64,000 bases of DNA, from the NCBI GenBank assembly GCA_023838465.1, contig JAIVEQ010000002.1:1-64000 (forward strand), written 5' to 3'. A program made the position numbers and the translations under genes. This DNA is from Candidatus Thiodiazotropha sp. Its GTDB lineage: Bacteria > Pseudomonadota > Gammaproteobacteria > Chromatiales > Chromatiaceae. The first letter of the stretch is position 1. Every line of letters starts with the position of its first letter. Below, piece by piece: positions 18,811-27,010 of the stretch. The notes beneath the pieces were generated by a model. That model worked only from the letters and a program-made list of their open reading frames with translations, had not been told where the DNA came from and ran no database searches.

Positions 18811-19236
18811 TTATTGACTGTGACTGCCTGCACTCACCACAGGCACCTTGAATGTGGGTGTTGAGGACGGCTTGGTAGTCAGTAGACGCTCAATCTCAGT
18901 GAGGTAGACATCCCAGTCCTGCATACGGGATATGGCACCCACATACTGCCCATCCCTGAGCATTACCAGAGCCGGCCAACCATTGAAAGGAAAACGGGCA
19001 TGAAGCTGATGTTCACTGCGACGATCTACAACCGCTACCTGAAGACGATCAGCAAATGCTTCCATCAATAGCGGCAATACCACGGCAACATCATTACTCT
19101 CGGGAAACTGTAATGGGTTCTCCGTAAAAAAGAGCACACTCTGCTTATGGGATTGGGTGAACCTTTCCAGTGTCTGTTCATCGATCAGGGCGACACCTTT
19201 ATTATCGATAAGGTCTCTGATCAGCGGTGAAGGCAT
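18811..19236 (-). CDS. hupG: HupG/HyaE thioredoxin-like hydrogenase assembly protein
   Basis: Thioredoxin-fold protein of 141 residues without a CxxC active site. SHKQSVLFFTENPLQFPESNDVAVVLPLLMEAF and VVDRRSEHQLHARFPFNGWPALVMLRDGQYVGAI are typical of HyaE. The family is thought to proofread the Tat-exported small subunit. It starts right after the shortened hupF with GGAG six bases before the ATG. Confidence 0.87.
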   Translation of the reverse strand: MPSPLIRDLIDNKGVALIDEQTLERFTQSHKQSVLFFTENPLQFPESNDVAVVLPLLMEAFADRLQVAVVDRRSEHQLHARFPFNGWPALVMLRDGQYVGAISRMQDWDVYLTEIERLLTTKPSSTPTFKVPVVSAGSHSQ

Positions 19237-19248
19237 AGGAGTCTCCTG

Positions 19249-19377
19249 CTACTTTGGCGCCCGAAGATGTAAGGGCAGTTGTGGCTCGCGATCCACCCGA
19301 CGTTGTCCACCCAGACCTGTACATACAACAAAATAGGGCTCGGTGGAGATCACCCGCATCGGTACACCGATGCACAT
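19249..19377 (-). CDS. hupF: Truncated HupF (HypC-family chaperone) of 42 residues
   Basis: This short frame begins MCIGVPMRVI, the unmistakable start of HypC/HupF proteins with the exposed Cys2, and continues VVCTGLGGQRRVDRE, matching the first beta strands of the fold. It then leaves the family pattern (PQLPLHLRAPK) and stops. Functional HupF is normally about 75-100 residues, so the VGxWLLVxLGxARxxL second half is missing. Neither other frame restores it, which points to a deletion rather than a simple frameshift. The ATG still overlaps hupD (TGATG). HupF normally shields HupL during aerobic maturation. This copy is probably non-functional or a vestige used only for coupling. Confidence 0.75.
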   Translation of the reverse strand: MCIGVPMRVISTEPYFVVCTGLGGQRRVDREPQLPLHLRAPK

Positions 19378-20087
19378 CAGATGCCCCTGTATTTATCGAG
19401 GTGCGCATCCACATCCACATGAATGGCATCCTCTTCAATCTGGATCGGTCGGTAGGCCAGATCGAACCGATCCGACTCCAGCACTCTGGCATCACCGACA
19501 CGACAGGCATGTTGCTCTGATGGCCGCTCGGCTTCATAACGCTGTATATCAGAGATCGAACCCAGCAATCCCGTATCCGGGCGCAAGGGTATTTCGCGTC
19601 GTTTTGCCTGGATACCAAAATCTTGTAAATAGGCGAGTGCGATCTGAATCGCGGGTTCTATCTGAGCTCGAACCGGCTCCCTAAGACTCCCCCCATAATC
19701 TTCAAGCTCAACGGGTTGCACACCCACCAACAGTAAATGTTGTGGGTAGTTTCCAAGCATCTCAGACATGGCAAGCACCTCCTGAAACCCGGTCTGGTGC
19801 AAGCTTACTTTCTTCGCACCCATAAACTTGGGGACTTCTTCACCCTCCACCTGTTTCAGTGTGCCTCCCGGGAGACCGTAGTCCACGGCATCGAAAACCA
19901 CCAGGATCTGCGCTTCACGAATATGCTGAACAAGATAAATCCCCTGAGTACCCCCATCCAATAGACGTACATGGTCAGGAAACTGATAGTTGCGCTGTAA
20001 TACCTCCAAGGCTCGCACCCCAAATCCTTCATCGGCCCAAAGAAGATTGCCGATCCCCAGAATCAGCACATTGGGTGCTTCTGTCAT
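19377..20087 (-). CDS. hupD: Hydrogenase maturation endopeptidase HupD
   Basis: Nickel-dependent protease that removes the C-terminal peptide of the HupL precursor, here the 15 residues after DPCLACSTH. Motifs: ILGIGNLLWADEGFGVRALEVL (first metal-binding Glu), VFDAVDYGLPGG (second acid) and VSLHQTGFQEVL with the third ligand His. At 236 residues it is longer than the usual 195-210; the extra tail (about 205-236, acidic) has no known match. It is the first gene of the maturation operon and lies just downstream of a -24/-12 element. Confidence 0.93.
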   Translation of the reverse strand: MTEAPNVLILGIGNLLWADEGFGVRALEVLQRNYQFPDHVRLLDGGTQGIYLVQHIREAQILVVFDAVDYGLPGGTLKQVEGEEVPKFMGAKKVSLHQTGFQEVLAMSEMLGNYPQHLLLVGVQPVELEDYGGSLREPVRAQIEPAIQIALAYLQDFGIQAKRREIPLRPDTGLLGSISDIQRYEAERPSEQHACRVGDARVLESDRFDLAYRPIQIEEDAIHVDVDAHLDKYRGI

Positions 20088-20700
20088 AATCCGGCTCCAG
20101 TATTGGTATCTCTAACGGTTGGCAATATGCTGTGCAAACCACGCGCCAACAACAATACAGGCAGCTTACCTCCTGTTTTACATCGTAATTATCTCAAATC
20201 AACAACAGATCAGATAGGGGTCATGGAAACTTAATTGCCAGTTATGATTGCAATTGGAATATCACTATCCATATTGGGTGTATGATATAGTTTAATTGAG
20301 GTCGAGGAGAGGAATTGAACGCTGAACTTTACGACACCCCCTAGATAGGTAAGTGACTTTGCATATCAGCACCATCGAAATGCATGTCAGTTCCCAATCG
20401 AACCTTCCACCTGCACTTTCAGGTGGAAAAACTCTTATCAGCGATAGGGGTGATTTTTTTTAAAAATAGATCATAATCCTTGGATGCAGGTGTACCAGTG
20501 AATCTGTTTTGCGTTAACACCATCAAAAAGATTATTACTTGGTTCATCGCCATTACATCAAGCTAAAGCCTATCTGAATAGGGAGTAAATCAGCTGGTTT
20601 ATTAGCTCGAACTTATACAAAATAAATTGTGGTGCTGCAGATATTCAAATCCACCTGGAATGTGACTCAATAAGCTTTTTTAATCAACTGAGAGAACAAT
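20088..20700. other. Divergent intergenic region between hupD and hemerythrin
   Basis: About 610 bp, AT-rich, with the hupD sigma-54 promoter at 20133-20148. GCAGCTTACC at 20161-20170 repeats the right half of the perfect palindrome upstream of hupS and lies within the short inverted repeat ACAGG/CCTGT at 20157-20176, so it may belong to an activator site. I see no gene and no RNA in the rest. Confidence 0.5.
20133..20148 (-). promoter_or_regulatory. Sigma-54 promoter of the hupD-hyp-hoxA operon
   Basis: Read on the minus strand the sequence is TGGCGCGTGGTTTGCA, an almost exact match to TGGCACG-N4-TTGCA with GG and GC ten bases apart. Transcription would start near 20121, 34 bases before the hupD ATG at 20087. 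The operon contains its own likely activator, hoxA. Confidence 0.8.
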
Positions 20701-21108
20701 ATGCCAATCGTTAGCTGGTGCGATGAATATAGTGTGAATGTCGGCGAAATAGATATTCAACACCAGAAGATGCTTGAAATTGTCAATAATCTTCACACTG
20801 CAGTAGAAGAGTGCCGTGATAAATCTATATTAAAGGGCCTGTTGATTGAGCTGGTCGATTTCACCCACTTGCACTTCTCTACAGAAGAGCGGTATATGAA
20901 TGAATATGACTTCCCTGGTAGTGAAAACCACAAGAATGAGCACAAAGTTTTACTCCAGCATCTAGATAATCTTGTGGCGGCTGTCTCAAGTGGGAGATAT
21001 CCGACTTTCTGCTCTGACTACGATGTCTCATCTGATTGGTTTCTTTTCCATGTTTCCAACAGCGACAAAAACCTGGGGAACTATCTAAACACCAAAGGCG
21101 TTACTTAA
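20701..21108 (+). CDS. Bacteriohemerythrin
   Basis: O2-binding di-iron protein of 135 residues. Ligand motifs are present in order: GEIDIQHQKMLEIVN (His and downstream residues), LVDFTHLHFSTEERYM (HxxxE), HKNEHKVLL (HxxxH) and a C-terminal HVSNSDKNL (H...D). These proteins carry or sense oxygen and often feed it to oxygenases or signalling proteins. The gene stands alone, divergent from hupD. A second, different hemerythrin is at 61989-62399. Confidence 0.92.
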   Translation: MPIVSWCDEYSVNVGEIDIQHQKMLEIVNNLHTAVEECRDKSILKGLLIELVDFTHLHFSTEERYMNEYDFPGSENHKNEHKVLLQHLDNLVAAVSSGRYPTFCSDYDVSSDWFLFHVSNSDKNLGNYLNTKGVT

Positions 21109-21122
21109 AGCATGCTGAACAC

Positions 21123-21509
21123 TTAACGGCCTGAATAGTCTGCACGTGTATTTTCGCATTTGTCTGCAGTGGCAGGCTCACAACTACCATAGCAACGTAC
21201 ACGTCCATGGCTATCTAGCAGGACAGCACCACCAATCTCTGACGAACAGAAGAATTGGCCATCTAGTCCTTTTGCACACTGGCCTTTGCCACAAAGTACT
21301 TGGCCATATAACGTAATTGCTGCATCACCATTATAGTACCGAGAGCACCAGACCCTACCCTTGTTGTTGACTACGCAGTCTCCAGCACCACAATAGATAT
21401 CGCCTCTCGGATCACTCATGCAGTCTGCAGATAAAGGGGTTGATATGAGAAACAACACCGCAAGCAGCAAGTTGCTGGTGAAAATTCTTATGTATCCTGA
21501 TTGAGTCAT
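21123..21509 (-). CDS. Small cysteine-rich secreted protein of unknown function
   Basis: With the ATG at 21509 the protein has 128 residues and starts with a clean signal peptide (YIRIFTSNLLLAVLFLISTPLSA). The mature part carries about ten cysteines in repeating units: CMSDPRGDIYCGAGDCVVNNKGRVWCS, then VLCGKGQCAKGLDGQFFCSS, then DSHGRVRCYGSC. Each unit reads roughly C-G-x-G-x-C-V-x-[ND]-x-x-G-x-[VF]-[WF]-C, so this is a small disulfide-repeat protein for the periplasm or outside. I do not recognise a named family. It ends just before the hemerythrin gene, convergent with it, and its longer in-frame start at 21647 would overlap the Rap1a-like gene. Confidence 0.65.
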   Translation of the reverse strand: MTQSGYIRIFTSNLLLAVLFLISTPLSADCMSDPRGDIYCGAGDCVVNNKGRVWCSRYYNGDAAITLYGQVLCGKGQCAKGLDGQFFCSSEIGGAVLLDSHGRVRCYGSCEPATADKCENTRADYSGR

Positions 21510-21624
21510 TATGGTCAAACCACCTTCAGAAGTTACGAAAAAATTGTTCGAGCTGAATAGACCGGCAAAGAATGTGGGAAGTCTTAGGTTTTTAGTTATC
21601 CCCACCAGGGTTTGAGGATAACAA

Positions 21625-21987
21625 CTATCTGCTACAGGGAAACGCATTTTCGAGGGCAGGAACGACAGTCTGGATAGCGGGCTTTCTCAGGGCATCCTTG
21701 TGCTCTAGTGCATAGCCAATATAAACCTGTTTCAGGCGCTGGGTAATAATCGCTGTCTCACCCGTCTCCGATATACAGAACTTTTTTCCATTGAGGGCAT
21801 CGGCTATCCCCTTTAAATAACCGAGGCAAAGACCGTAACGAACAGCTGCAGTGGGATCGCCCATTAATGCCTGCCGCTCACTCAAACAGGTACTCAGAAT
21901 CTCTGCGCCGACCTCTTCCAGAGCACTGGACGGTGAGGATACTGCCAATAGGCATATGGTTAGCCACAAGGATGGTTTGTGGTTCAT
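21625..21987 (-). CDS. Rap1a/Tai-like secreted protein
   Basis: Protein of 120 residues with a signal peptide (LWLTICLLAVSSPSSA). The mature region EILSTCLSERQ...YGLCLGYLKGIADAL...KFCISE...FPC resembles the Rap1a/Tai domain seen in immunity proteins against type VI peptidoglycan amidases and in many unlinked periplasmic proteins. Four cysteines are positioned for two disulfides. No T6SS effector is adjacent, so an immunity role cannot be assumed. It is transcribed toward the Cys-rich secreted protein. Confidence 0.7.
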   Translation of the reverse strand: MNHKPSLWLTICLLAVSSPSSALEEVGAEILSTCLSERQALMGDPTAAVRYGLCLGYLKGIADALNGKKFCISETGETAIITQRLKQVYIGYALEHKDALRKPAIQTVVPALENAFPCSR

Positions 21988-22190
21988 AGCTCTCTCTCTT
22001 CGAAAGACTCTGTAGTTCGAATTTGAATAAGAAAATGGAGTGTTTTCCTCATGAAGTATAAATCGAATAGCAACATATCGCTGGAAGCGATTGTCTCGAC
22101 ACAGAAACTATTGGACGGTTCATGACCCAGATGAATCAACCTGCCCACTGAAGAAGCGGGGGATACTGAGAGAGCGGAGGATTATTTAGT

Positions 22191-22376
22191 TTACTTTGGG
22201 GAATCAGCGTATGACTTTTTAAGCGCCTTCTTCCTCATGAAATACTTCATGCTACCAATATGGCTATTCTTTATAGCTTTTTTGATAAGCATATCAATCG
22301 CATAGTTATCGTTTATCGGGGCTGGTACTTTACTAAGCATAATGAAATATCCGAAAATTACATTTTGTCGCACCAT
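22191..22376 (-). CDS. Possible small hypothetical protein
   Basis: A 61-codon frame rich in Lys and Ile (MLIKKAIKNSHIGSMKYFMRKKALKKS) in an AT-rich stretch. No family is recognised, the ribosome site is weak and the composition may simply reflect the AT-rich DNA. It is listed only because it occupies an otherwise empty 740-bp gap. Confidence 0.25.
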   Translation of the reverse strand: MVRQNVIFGYFIMLSKVPAPINDNYAIDMLIKKAIKNSHIGSMKYFMRKKALKKSYADSPK

Positions 22377-22674
22377 TATTCAATCTTTACTAAATAGCAC
22401 GCCATAAAAACATGAATGCCAAATAGCTGTTAGAACTATGGTTTGACCTATAGGTATTAAAAACCCCACCAGAGCAATACTGTGGAGGAGTGATGTTCAA
22501 GATTTTTAAAATGATGAATTCTTTATTTTTTTATCGTACACGACAATTATCCAAAACAGTGGGATGGCAGTCACCATTTCCCCCTAATTAACGACCAAAT
22601 TTTCAGATATCGGTCAAGTTATGGAATAAGCCTCTCGTTTTTTTGCCTGAATTTGCTCGATGACTGAGCGGAAA

Positions 22675-22707
22675 CTCCCCAGGTCTGCATTTACGCAGAC
22701 CCGGGAG
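22675..22707 (-). terminator. Terminator-like hairpin after phaB
   Basis: CTCCCCAGGTCTGC and GCAGACCCGGGAG pair around the loop ATTTAC, giving a strong GC-rich stem 20 bases past the phaB stop. The U-tract after it is short (TTT), so it may act as a 3' stabilising hairpin rather than an efficient terminator. Confidence 0.6.
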
Positions 22708-22726
22708 TATTCATAAAACCAAACCA

Positions 22727-23449
22727 CTAATACATATGCTGTCCACCATTCACGGAGAGTGTCGAACCTGTGATAAAAGTGGCCTCGTCGGCAACGAGGA
22801 ACAACACCGAACGCGCAATATCTTCCGGTTCACCAAGACGACCGACCGGTATAGTCTTGATGATTTTCTCCAATACCGCTTCCGGCACAGCTCGCACCAT
22901 GTCGGTTGCCACATAACCGGGCGCGACGGCGTTGACCGTGATGCCCTTACTGGCACCCTCCAAAGCGAGTGCTTTGGTGAAGCCGTGGATACCCGATTTT
23001 GCCGCAGCATAATTTACCTGCCCGTACTGACCCGCCTGGCCATTGACAGACCCGATGTTGACGATGCGGCCGAATCCCCGCTCACGCATACCCCCAACAA
23101 CCGCATGACAGGAATTGAAACAGGAGGCCAGATTGGTCTGTATGACCTTGTCCCATTTCTCGAAGTTCATTTTGTACATGGTGCCGTCACGGGTAATACC
23201 GGCATTGTTAACCAGTACTTCGATCGGACCAAACTCCTCCTCGATCTTTGCAATGCCGTCCTGTACGACATCATAATCGCTGACATCGAATTTAAAGGCA
23301 GGGATGCCGGTGCGTCCGGTGAACTCTTGCGCCGCCTCGTCATTACCACCGTAATTTGCGATAACCGTATAACCCGCCCCTTTCAGGGCTACACTTATAG
23401 CCTCACCGATCCCACGGGTTCCTCCAGTCACTAATGCAACACGTCCCAT
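22727..23449 (-). CDS. phaB: Acetoacetyl-CoA reductase PhaB
   Basis: Short-chain dehydrogenase of 240 residues making (R)-3-hydroxybutyryl-CoA with NADPH for polyhydroxybutyrate. Motifs: VTGGTRGIGEAI (nucleotide fold), VNNAGITRDGTMYKM, the catalytic Ser in VNIGSVNGQAGQ, and YAAAKSG with Tyr and Lys. ITVNAVAPGYVATDM and GSTLSVNGGQHMY are the family's closing motifs. It follows phaA by 39 bp. The polymerase (phaC) is not in this window. Confidence 0.93.
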   Translation of the reverse strand: MGRVALVTGGTRGIGEAISVALKGAGYTVIANYGGNDEAAQEFTGRTGIPAFKFDVSDYDVVQDGIAKIEEEFGPIEVLVNNAGITRDGTMYKMNFEKWDKVIQTNLASCFNSCHAVVGGMRERGFGRIVNIGSVNGQAGQYGQVNYAAAKSGIHGFTKALALEGASKGITVNAVAPGYVATDMVRAVPEAVLEKIIKTIPVGRLGEPEDIARSVLFLVADEATFITGSTLSVNGGQHMY

Positions 23450-23488
23450 TGATAGTCTCCTCTTCTTGGTTGTTGGTATATTATTTGA

Positions 23489-24676
23489 TTACATTCGCTC
23501 AAAGGCCGCTGCGATCCCCTGACCACCTCCAATGCACATGGTAACCAGCGCGAAACGTCCACCGGTACGATGCAGTTCATGGATCGCTTTGGTAGTAACA
23601 ATCGACCCGGTTGCTCCAATAGGATGTCCCAGCGAGATGCCACTACCATTAGGGTTGGTCTTATCCATAGGCAGATCAAGATCTCGAACGACAGCCAAGG
23701 CCTGGGCAGCAAATGCTTCATTGACCTCAAATAGATCGAAGTCGCTTATCGACATACCGGTATCCTCAAGCAAACGCTTGACCGCCGGCACCGGACCTAT
23801 ACCCATATATTTTGGTTCACAACCCGCAAGAGCGTAACCAACCAGTCGAGCCATCGGCTTGAGGCCATTCGCCTCAGCCGTCTCCGCTGCCGCCAATACA
23901 ATCGCAGATGCCGCATCATTGATTCCCGAGGCATTTGCGGCAGTTACCGTACCATCTTTCTTGAAAATGGGGCGAAGCTTGGCCATTCCTGCCATATTGG
24001 CATCGGCGCGAAAATGCTCATCTTTTTCAAACAGTATCGTACCTTTGCGGGACTTGATCTCGATCGGCACTATCTGTTCCTTAAAACGCCCCTCCTCCCA
24101 TGCGGCCGCAGCACGTCTATGGCTTTCGACCGCCAGCTGATCCTGATCCTCCCGCGTTACTCCCCACTTTTCTGCGATATTTTCTGCGGTAATACCCATA
24201 TGCACACCCTCAAAGGGATCCGTCAGTGCACCTACCATCATATCTACCATAGCGCTATCACCCATGCGCGCGCCCCAACGCTGGCTGGTTGAGGTATAAC
24301 CAGCACGGCTCATGCACTCAACACCGCCACCGACCGCTATATCACAATGGCCGGTTTCAATCTGCTGGGTGGCGGAGACGATTGCCTGGAGACCGCTGCC
24401 ACATAGGCGATTCAGGGTAAAAGCAGGCGTATCGACAGGTAAACCGGCGTTTACCGATGCCACCCGAGATACATACATATCCCGCGGTTCAGTATGAATA
24501 ACGTTTCCCAATACTGTATGTCCGACAGTACTGGGATCGACCCCAGCTCGCTGCACGGCCTCCCGTATAACGGTTGCCGCCAATTCACAGGGTGCAATAC
24601 TCTTTAGTGAACCGCCATAACCACCAACGGCTGTGCGTACCGAACTCAGTACCACTATGTCACGGGTTGTGCCCAT
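23489..24676 (-). CDS. phaA: Acetyl-CoA acetyltransferase (beta-ketothiolase) PhaA
   Basis: Thiolase of 395 residues condensing two acetyl-CoA to acetoacetyl-CoA. Active-site residues are in NRLCGSGLQAIV (nucleophilic Cys about 89), GISLGHPIGATGS (His) and MCIGGGQG (second Cys). The ATG at 24676 is chosen because GGAGG lies six bases upstream; the longer frame begins at a TTG within that ribosome site. Operon with phaB indicates PHB synthesis, although the enzyme could also work in ketone degradation. Confidence 0.93.
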   Translation of the reverse strand: MGTTRDIVVLSSVRTAVGGYGGSLKSIAPCELAATVIREAVQRAGVDPSTVGHTVLGNVIHTEPRDMYVSRVASVNAGLPVDTPAFTLNRLCGSGLQAIVSATQQIETGHCDIAVGGGVECMSRAGYTSTSQRWGARMGDSAMVDMMVGALTDPFEGVHMGITAENIAEKWGVTREDQDQLAVESHRRAAAAWEEGRFKEQIVPIEIKSRKGTILFEKDEHFRADANMAGMAKLRPIFKKDGTVTAANASGINDAASAIVLAAAETAEANGLKPMARLVGYALAGCEPKYMGIGPVPAVKRLLEDTGMSISDFDLFEVNEAFAAQALAVVRDLDLPMDKTNPNGSGISLGHPIGATGSIVTTKAIHELHRTGGRFALVTMCIGGGQGIAAAFERM

Positions 24677-24894
24677 CTCTACCTCCAAAGTGATAGCGCA
24701 TTGTTAATAAAGCGCTTTAAAAAAAATGGTATTTTTTTAGCGACAAATGCCCTAATTCGTCAGCGTCGTACCGCCAAACTATTAAATTTTTCTATCTGCG
24801 TATAACCATAGTAGCATGTAAATTTTATCCGACATGAAATGAGCATGGACCGACAGCTCGAATCAAAGCTGACTTTCCTGAATGAAAGGGTGGC

Positions 24895-25914
24895 TCAGAG
24901 TTTCCTTAGTTTTTTGCCGATAGCATCGACTGCTGCTTGAATCACCGCCAACTCTTCAGACGAGACGGCCTGGTTTTTCACATATTTGGAGATTGCAGTA
25001 AGGGTAAAAAGCGCCTTTTCTGTCGACAACGCCTGTAGGATTTTAACAGTGAGTAACCGGCCATTCCGATTATTCCGAACGCCCCAGTTATCAGCATAAA
25101 AATCGAACAGGATTCTCTCTTTATCCGGTAAAGGCAGTCGCTCCATAACCTCTTTTAAGCCTGCATATAATGGCTCCATACCTAAGGGCCCCCAGTCCCT
25201 GATAGAAATGAGGAAATGCAACAACGCCTGTTCGGTGCCTTTCCGTTGAGCCTTTAATGTTACCCACTCTTCCAAACGCTCAAGCGCCTTGCTATACACT
25301 TGTTGGTTGCCGCTACCGATTTCTGACAAAGAGACAATCAACATGGCCAGCTCGGTATCTTTAATCGCGACGACATTATGGCTACTGTTTTTCGGTTCAA
25401 TCATCCAGTACAGAGGGGCGAATTTCACCCGGACTATAAGCTGATCCCACAGAATCTTGGCGGTTCCTTCGACACCTTCTGCCAATCTGAGGCCAAAAGT
25501 CTCTTGAGGGGCGGGTGGTTCCAGACTCCAGTAACTGAAGCCGGTGATGAAGGATACGCCCTCCCCCTTGATATCAATTCGGCACTCTCCGTGCCATTCA
25601 ACCCTGCCTTCGATATGTGCCCAGGAGTGCCAATCATAAAACCGGAATGCAGCAGGTAGAAACTTATGTCCTGCATCCACATCACCGACCTGGGATTTTT
25701 GCACATGAATTGGGAGATGAAGATAGGGTGTTTTGAAATTGACACTGAATCCGAGTCCTGCATTTCCCTCTGAATCGAGAACCCTGATATCTGCAGTGAT
25801 ATGCCGGTGAAGAATCCGTAACAGGGGAAAATTACTGAGAAATGATGTTCGGTGAATAAACCATAACTCCAGCGATAAGGCATGCTTACGAATCCAGTCA
25901 GAGACAATCATCAT
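24895..25914 (-). CDS. Hypothetical protein, 339 residues
   Basis: I recognise no family. The N-terminal half (about 1-190) is rich in beta-type and aromatic segments (FYDWHSWAHIEGRVEWHGECRIDIKGEG, GFSYWSLEPPAP), the C-terminal half is helical (LERLEEWVTLKAQRKGTEQALLHFLISIRDWG). There is no signal peptide or membrane segment. The helical part is reminiscent of small HEAT-like or four-helix domains. It stands alone between phaA and a pseudogene on the same strand. Confidence 0.6.
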   Translation of the reverse strand: MMIVSDWIRKHALSLELWFIHRTSFLSNFPLLRILHRHITADIRVLDSEGNAGLGFSVNFKTPYLHLPIHVQKSQVGDVDAGHKFLPAAFRFYDWHSWAHIEGRVEWHGECRIDIKGEGVSFITGFSYWSLEPPAPQETFGLRLAEGVEGTAKILWDQLIVRVKFAPLYWMIEPKNSSHNVVAIKDTELAMLIVSLSEIGSGNQQVYSKALERLEEWVTLKAQRKGTEQALLHFLISIRDWGPLGMEPLYAGLKEVMERLPLPDKERILFDFYADNWGVRNNRNGRLLTVKILQALSTEKALFTLTAISKYVKNQAVSSEELAVIQAAVDAIGKKLRKL

Positions 25915-25956
25915 TGGTTTCTATTTCGATAAGACGATACAACGCAACATGAGCCG

Positions 25957-26190
25957 TTATTCATAGGAAATGGTCTGATTGCAGTCTCCCGATTGAAGCA
26001 TCTCAGAGATCTCCTCCGACAATTGTGGCTTGCTAAAAAGATAGCTTTGAACAAATTCACAGCCCTGCGAGGCAACTAGAAAGTGCTATTGACAATTTAA
26101 TACGCCATCGGGATCGGTCACCATCACCGACACAGGGCACTGCTTCACCGCTTGAGATAGTGCCTACTCAATATCGAGCCTCGATCCAAT
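25957..26190 (-). pseudogene. Decayed PAS/EAL sensory protein remnant
   Basis: One minus-strand frame reads a PAS-domain start, SQAVKQCPVSVMVTDPDG, and then, after a TAG, the end of an EAL domain, HFLVASQGCEFVQSYLFSKPQLSEE, closing with a TAA at 25957-25959. The pieces are in the same frame but the several hundred residues that should lie between them are gone. TAG codons stand where CAG (Gln) would be expected, one before and one after the PAS piece. This is the scar of a PAS-GGDEF-EAL cyclic-di-GMP gene after internal deletion. Confidence 0.65.
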
Positions 26191-26289
26191 ACAGTTAGGT
26201 ATAGATAATAATCCAAGTTAGGCGGTTAACCTATTTGCTGGTCACTATCATCACCCATGACTACATGGCTGGGCTTTATATTGGTTTAG

Positions 26290-26739
26290 TCAGGACAAGA
26301 TATGTTCCAATTCCTCTTCCGAATAGCCTGCGTCTTCCCCAAATTTCTCTCTTAAATCCTTATCTGCAAGGTTTCGAGCAGTACGCTTATCTTTTCCGCT
26401 CTCCATATGGTATTCGTATCGATGGCGCAGAAATCCATGCTGCCGCCAGGCATCCCTTTGTGCAATACCGACTCTGGTTGATTGTTGTGCCAGCAGCAAT
26501 TTTGTAGCGCCTTTTCCACCCTTTTGTCGCTTCCCTTTCTTGCTTTTCTTATTTTCCACATCCCTGATCTGATCTTTCAGATCATCAATTTTTCTTTCAC
26601 GGCGTTTAAGCTCTGACTCCAGTTTTTTAATCTTCCGCTTCAAATCATGGATACTGGATTCCTGCCCTAAGGCACCTGATGCCTTAAGCTTCTCCTTCTT
26701 CTTGAGCTTTTTCCTTTGTTTCTTATCTCTCTTTTTCAT
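26290..26739 (-). CDS. Lysine-rich coiled-coil protein of unknown function
   Basis: Protein of 149 residues. Residues 1-20 are almost only Lys/Arg, followed by a long charged coiled coil (IHDLKRKIKKLESELKRRERKIDDLKDQIRDVENKK, about 29-65), another basic patch (KKGKRQKGGKG) and a distinct C-terminal domain of about 60 residues (WRQHGFLRHRYEYHMESGKDKRTARNLADKDLREKFG). The composition suggests nucleic-acid or ribosome binding, but no family is recognised. Confidence 0.6.
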   Translation of the reverse strand: MKKRDKKQRKKLKKKEKLKASGALGQESSIHDLKRKIKKLESELKRRERKIDDLKDQIRDVENKKSKKGKRQKGGKGATKLLLAQQSTRVGIAQRDAWRQHGFLRHRYEYHMESGKDKRTARNLADKDLREKFGEDAGYSEEELEHILS

Positions 26740-26798
26740 CGGCTACTCAATGGATTTGGTAGGTTAGTGGATTCCGGCCTGTACCTCGAAATAGACCG

Positions 26799-26820
26799 TA
26801 GGGTGGGGCCCTGCCCCACC
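26799..26820. repeat. Palindromic member of the dispersed CACACCCT repeat family
   Basis: TAGGGTGGGGCCC followed by TGCCCCACC is related to the copies near 1.6, 4.6 and 31.3 kb and is itself nearly palindromic. It lies between the coiled-coil gene and the GGDEF gene. Confidence 0.55.
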
Positions 26821-27010
26821 AATCTCTTGATGAACAAGACAAAGACTTTTCGGACTTTGTGGTTGAATTATAGATAGTCATACCAGACGATAGGTCTAAA
26901 TCCGGGCACTGGTCAATATAATTTATTCTGGACAGTAGTTTGTCACTACTGGGATGATGCCAATTTTTTTATACTTGGTAAATGATTGCAAATCTAACCA
27001 TTGTCACCGA

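Larger units (their letters stand above)
21988..22726. other. AT-rich intergenic region upstream of phaB terminator
   Basis: About 740 bp holding one doubtful small frame (22191-22376) and the hairpin at 22675-22707. Base composition is clearly more AT-rich than the neighbouring genes. I find no other gene remnant. Confidence 0.5.

Noticed and set aside
22736..23434. A 232-codon plus-strand frame
   Set aside because: It is the complement of phaB, which has all SDR motifs. No ribosome site or recognisable domain.
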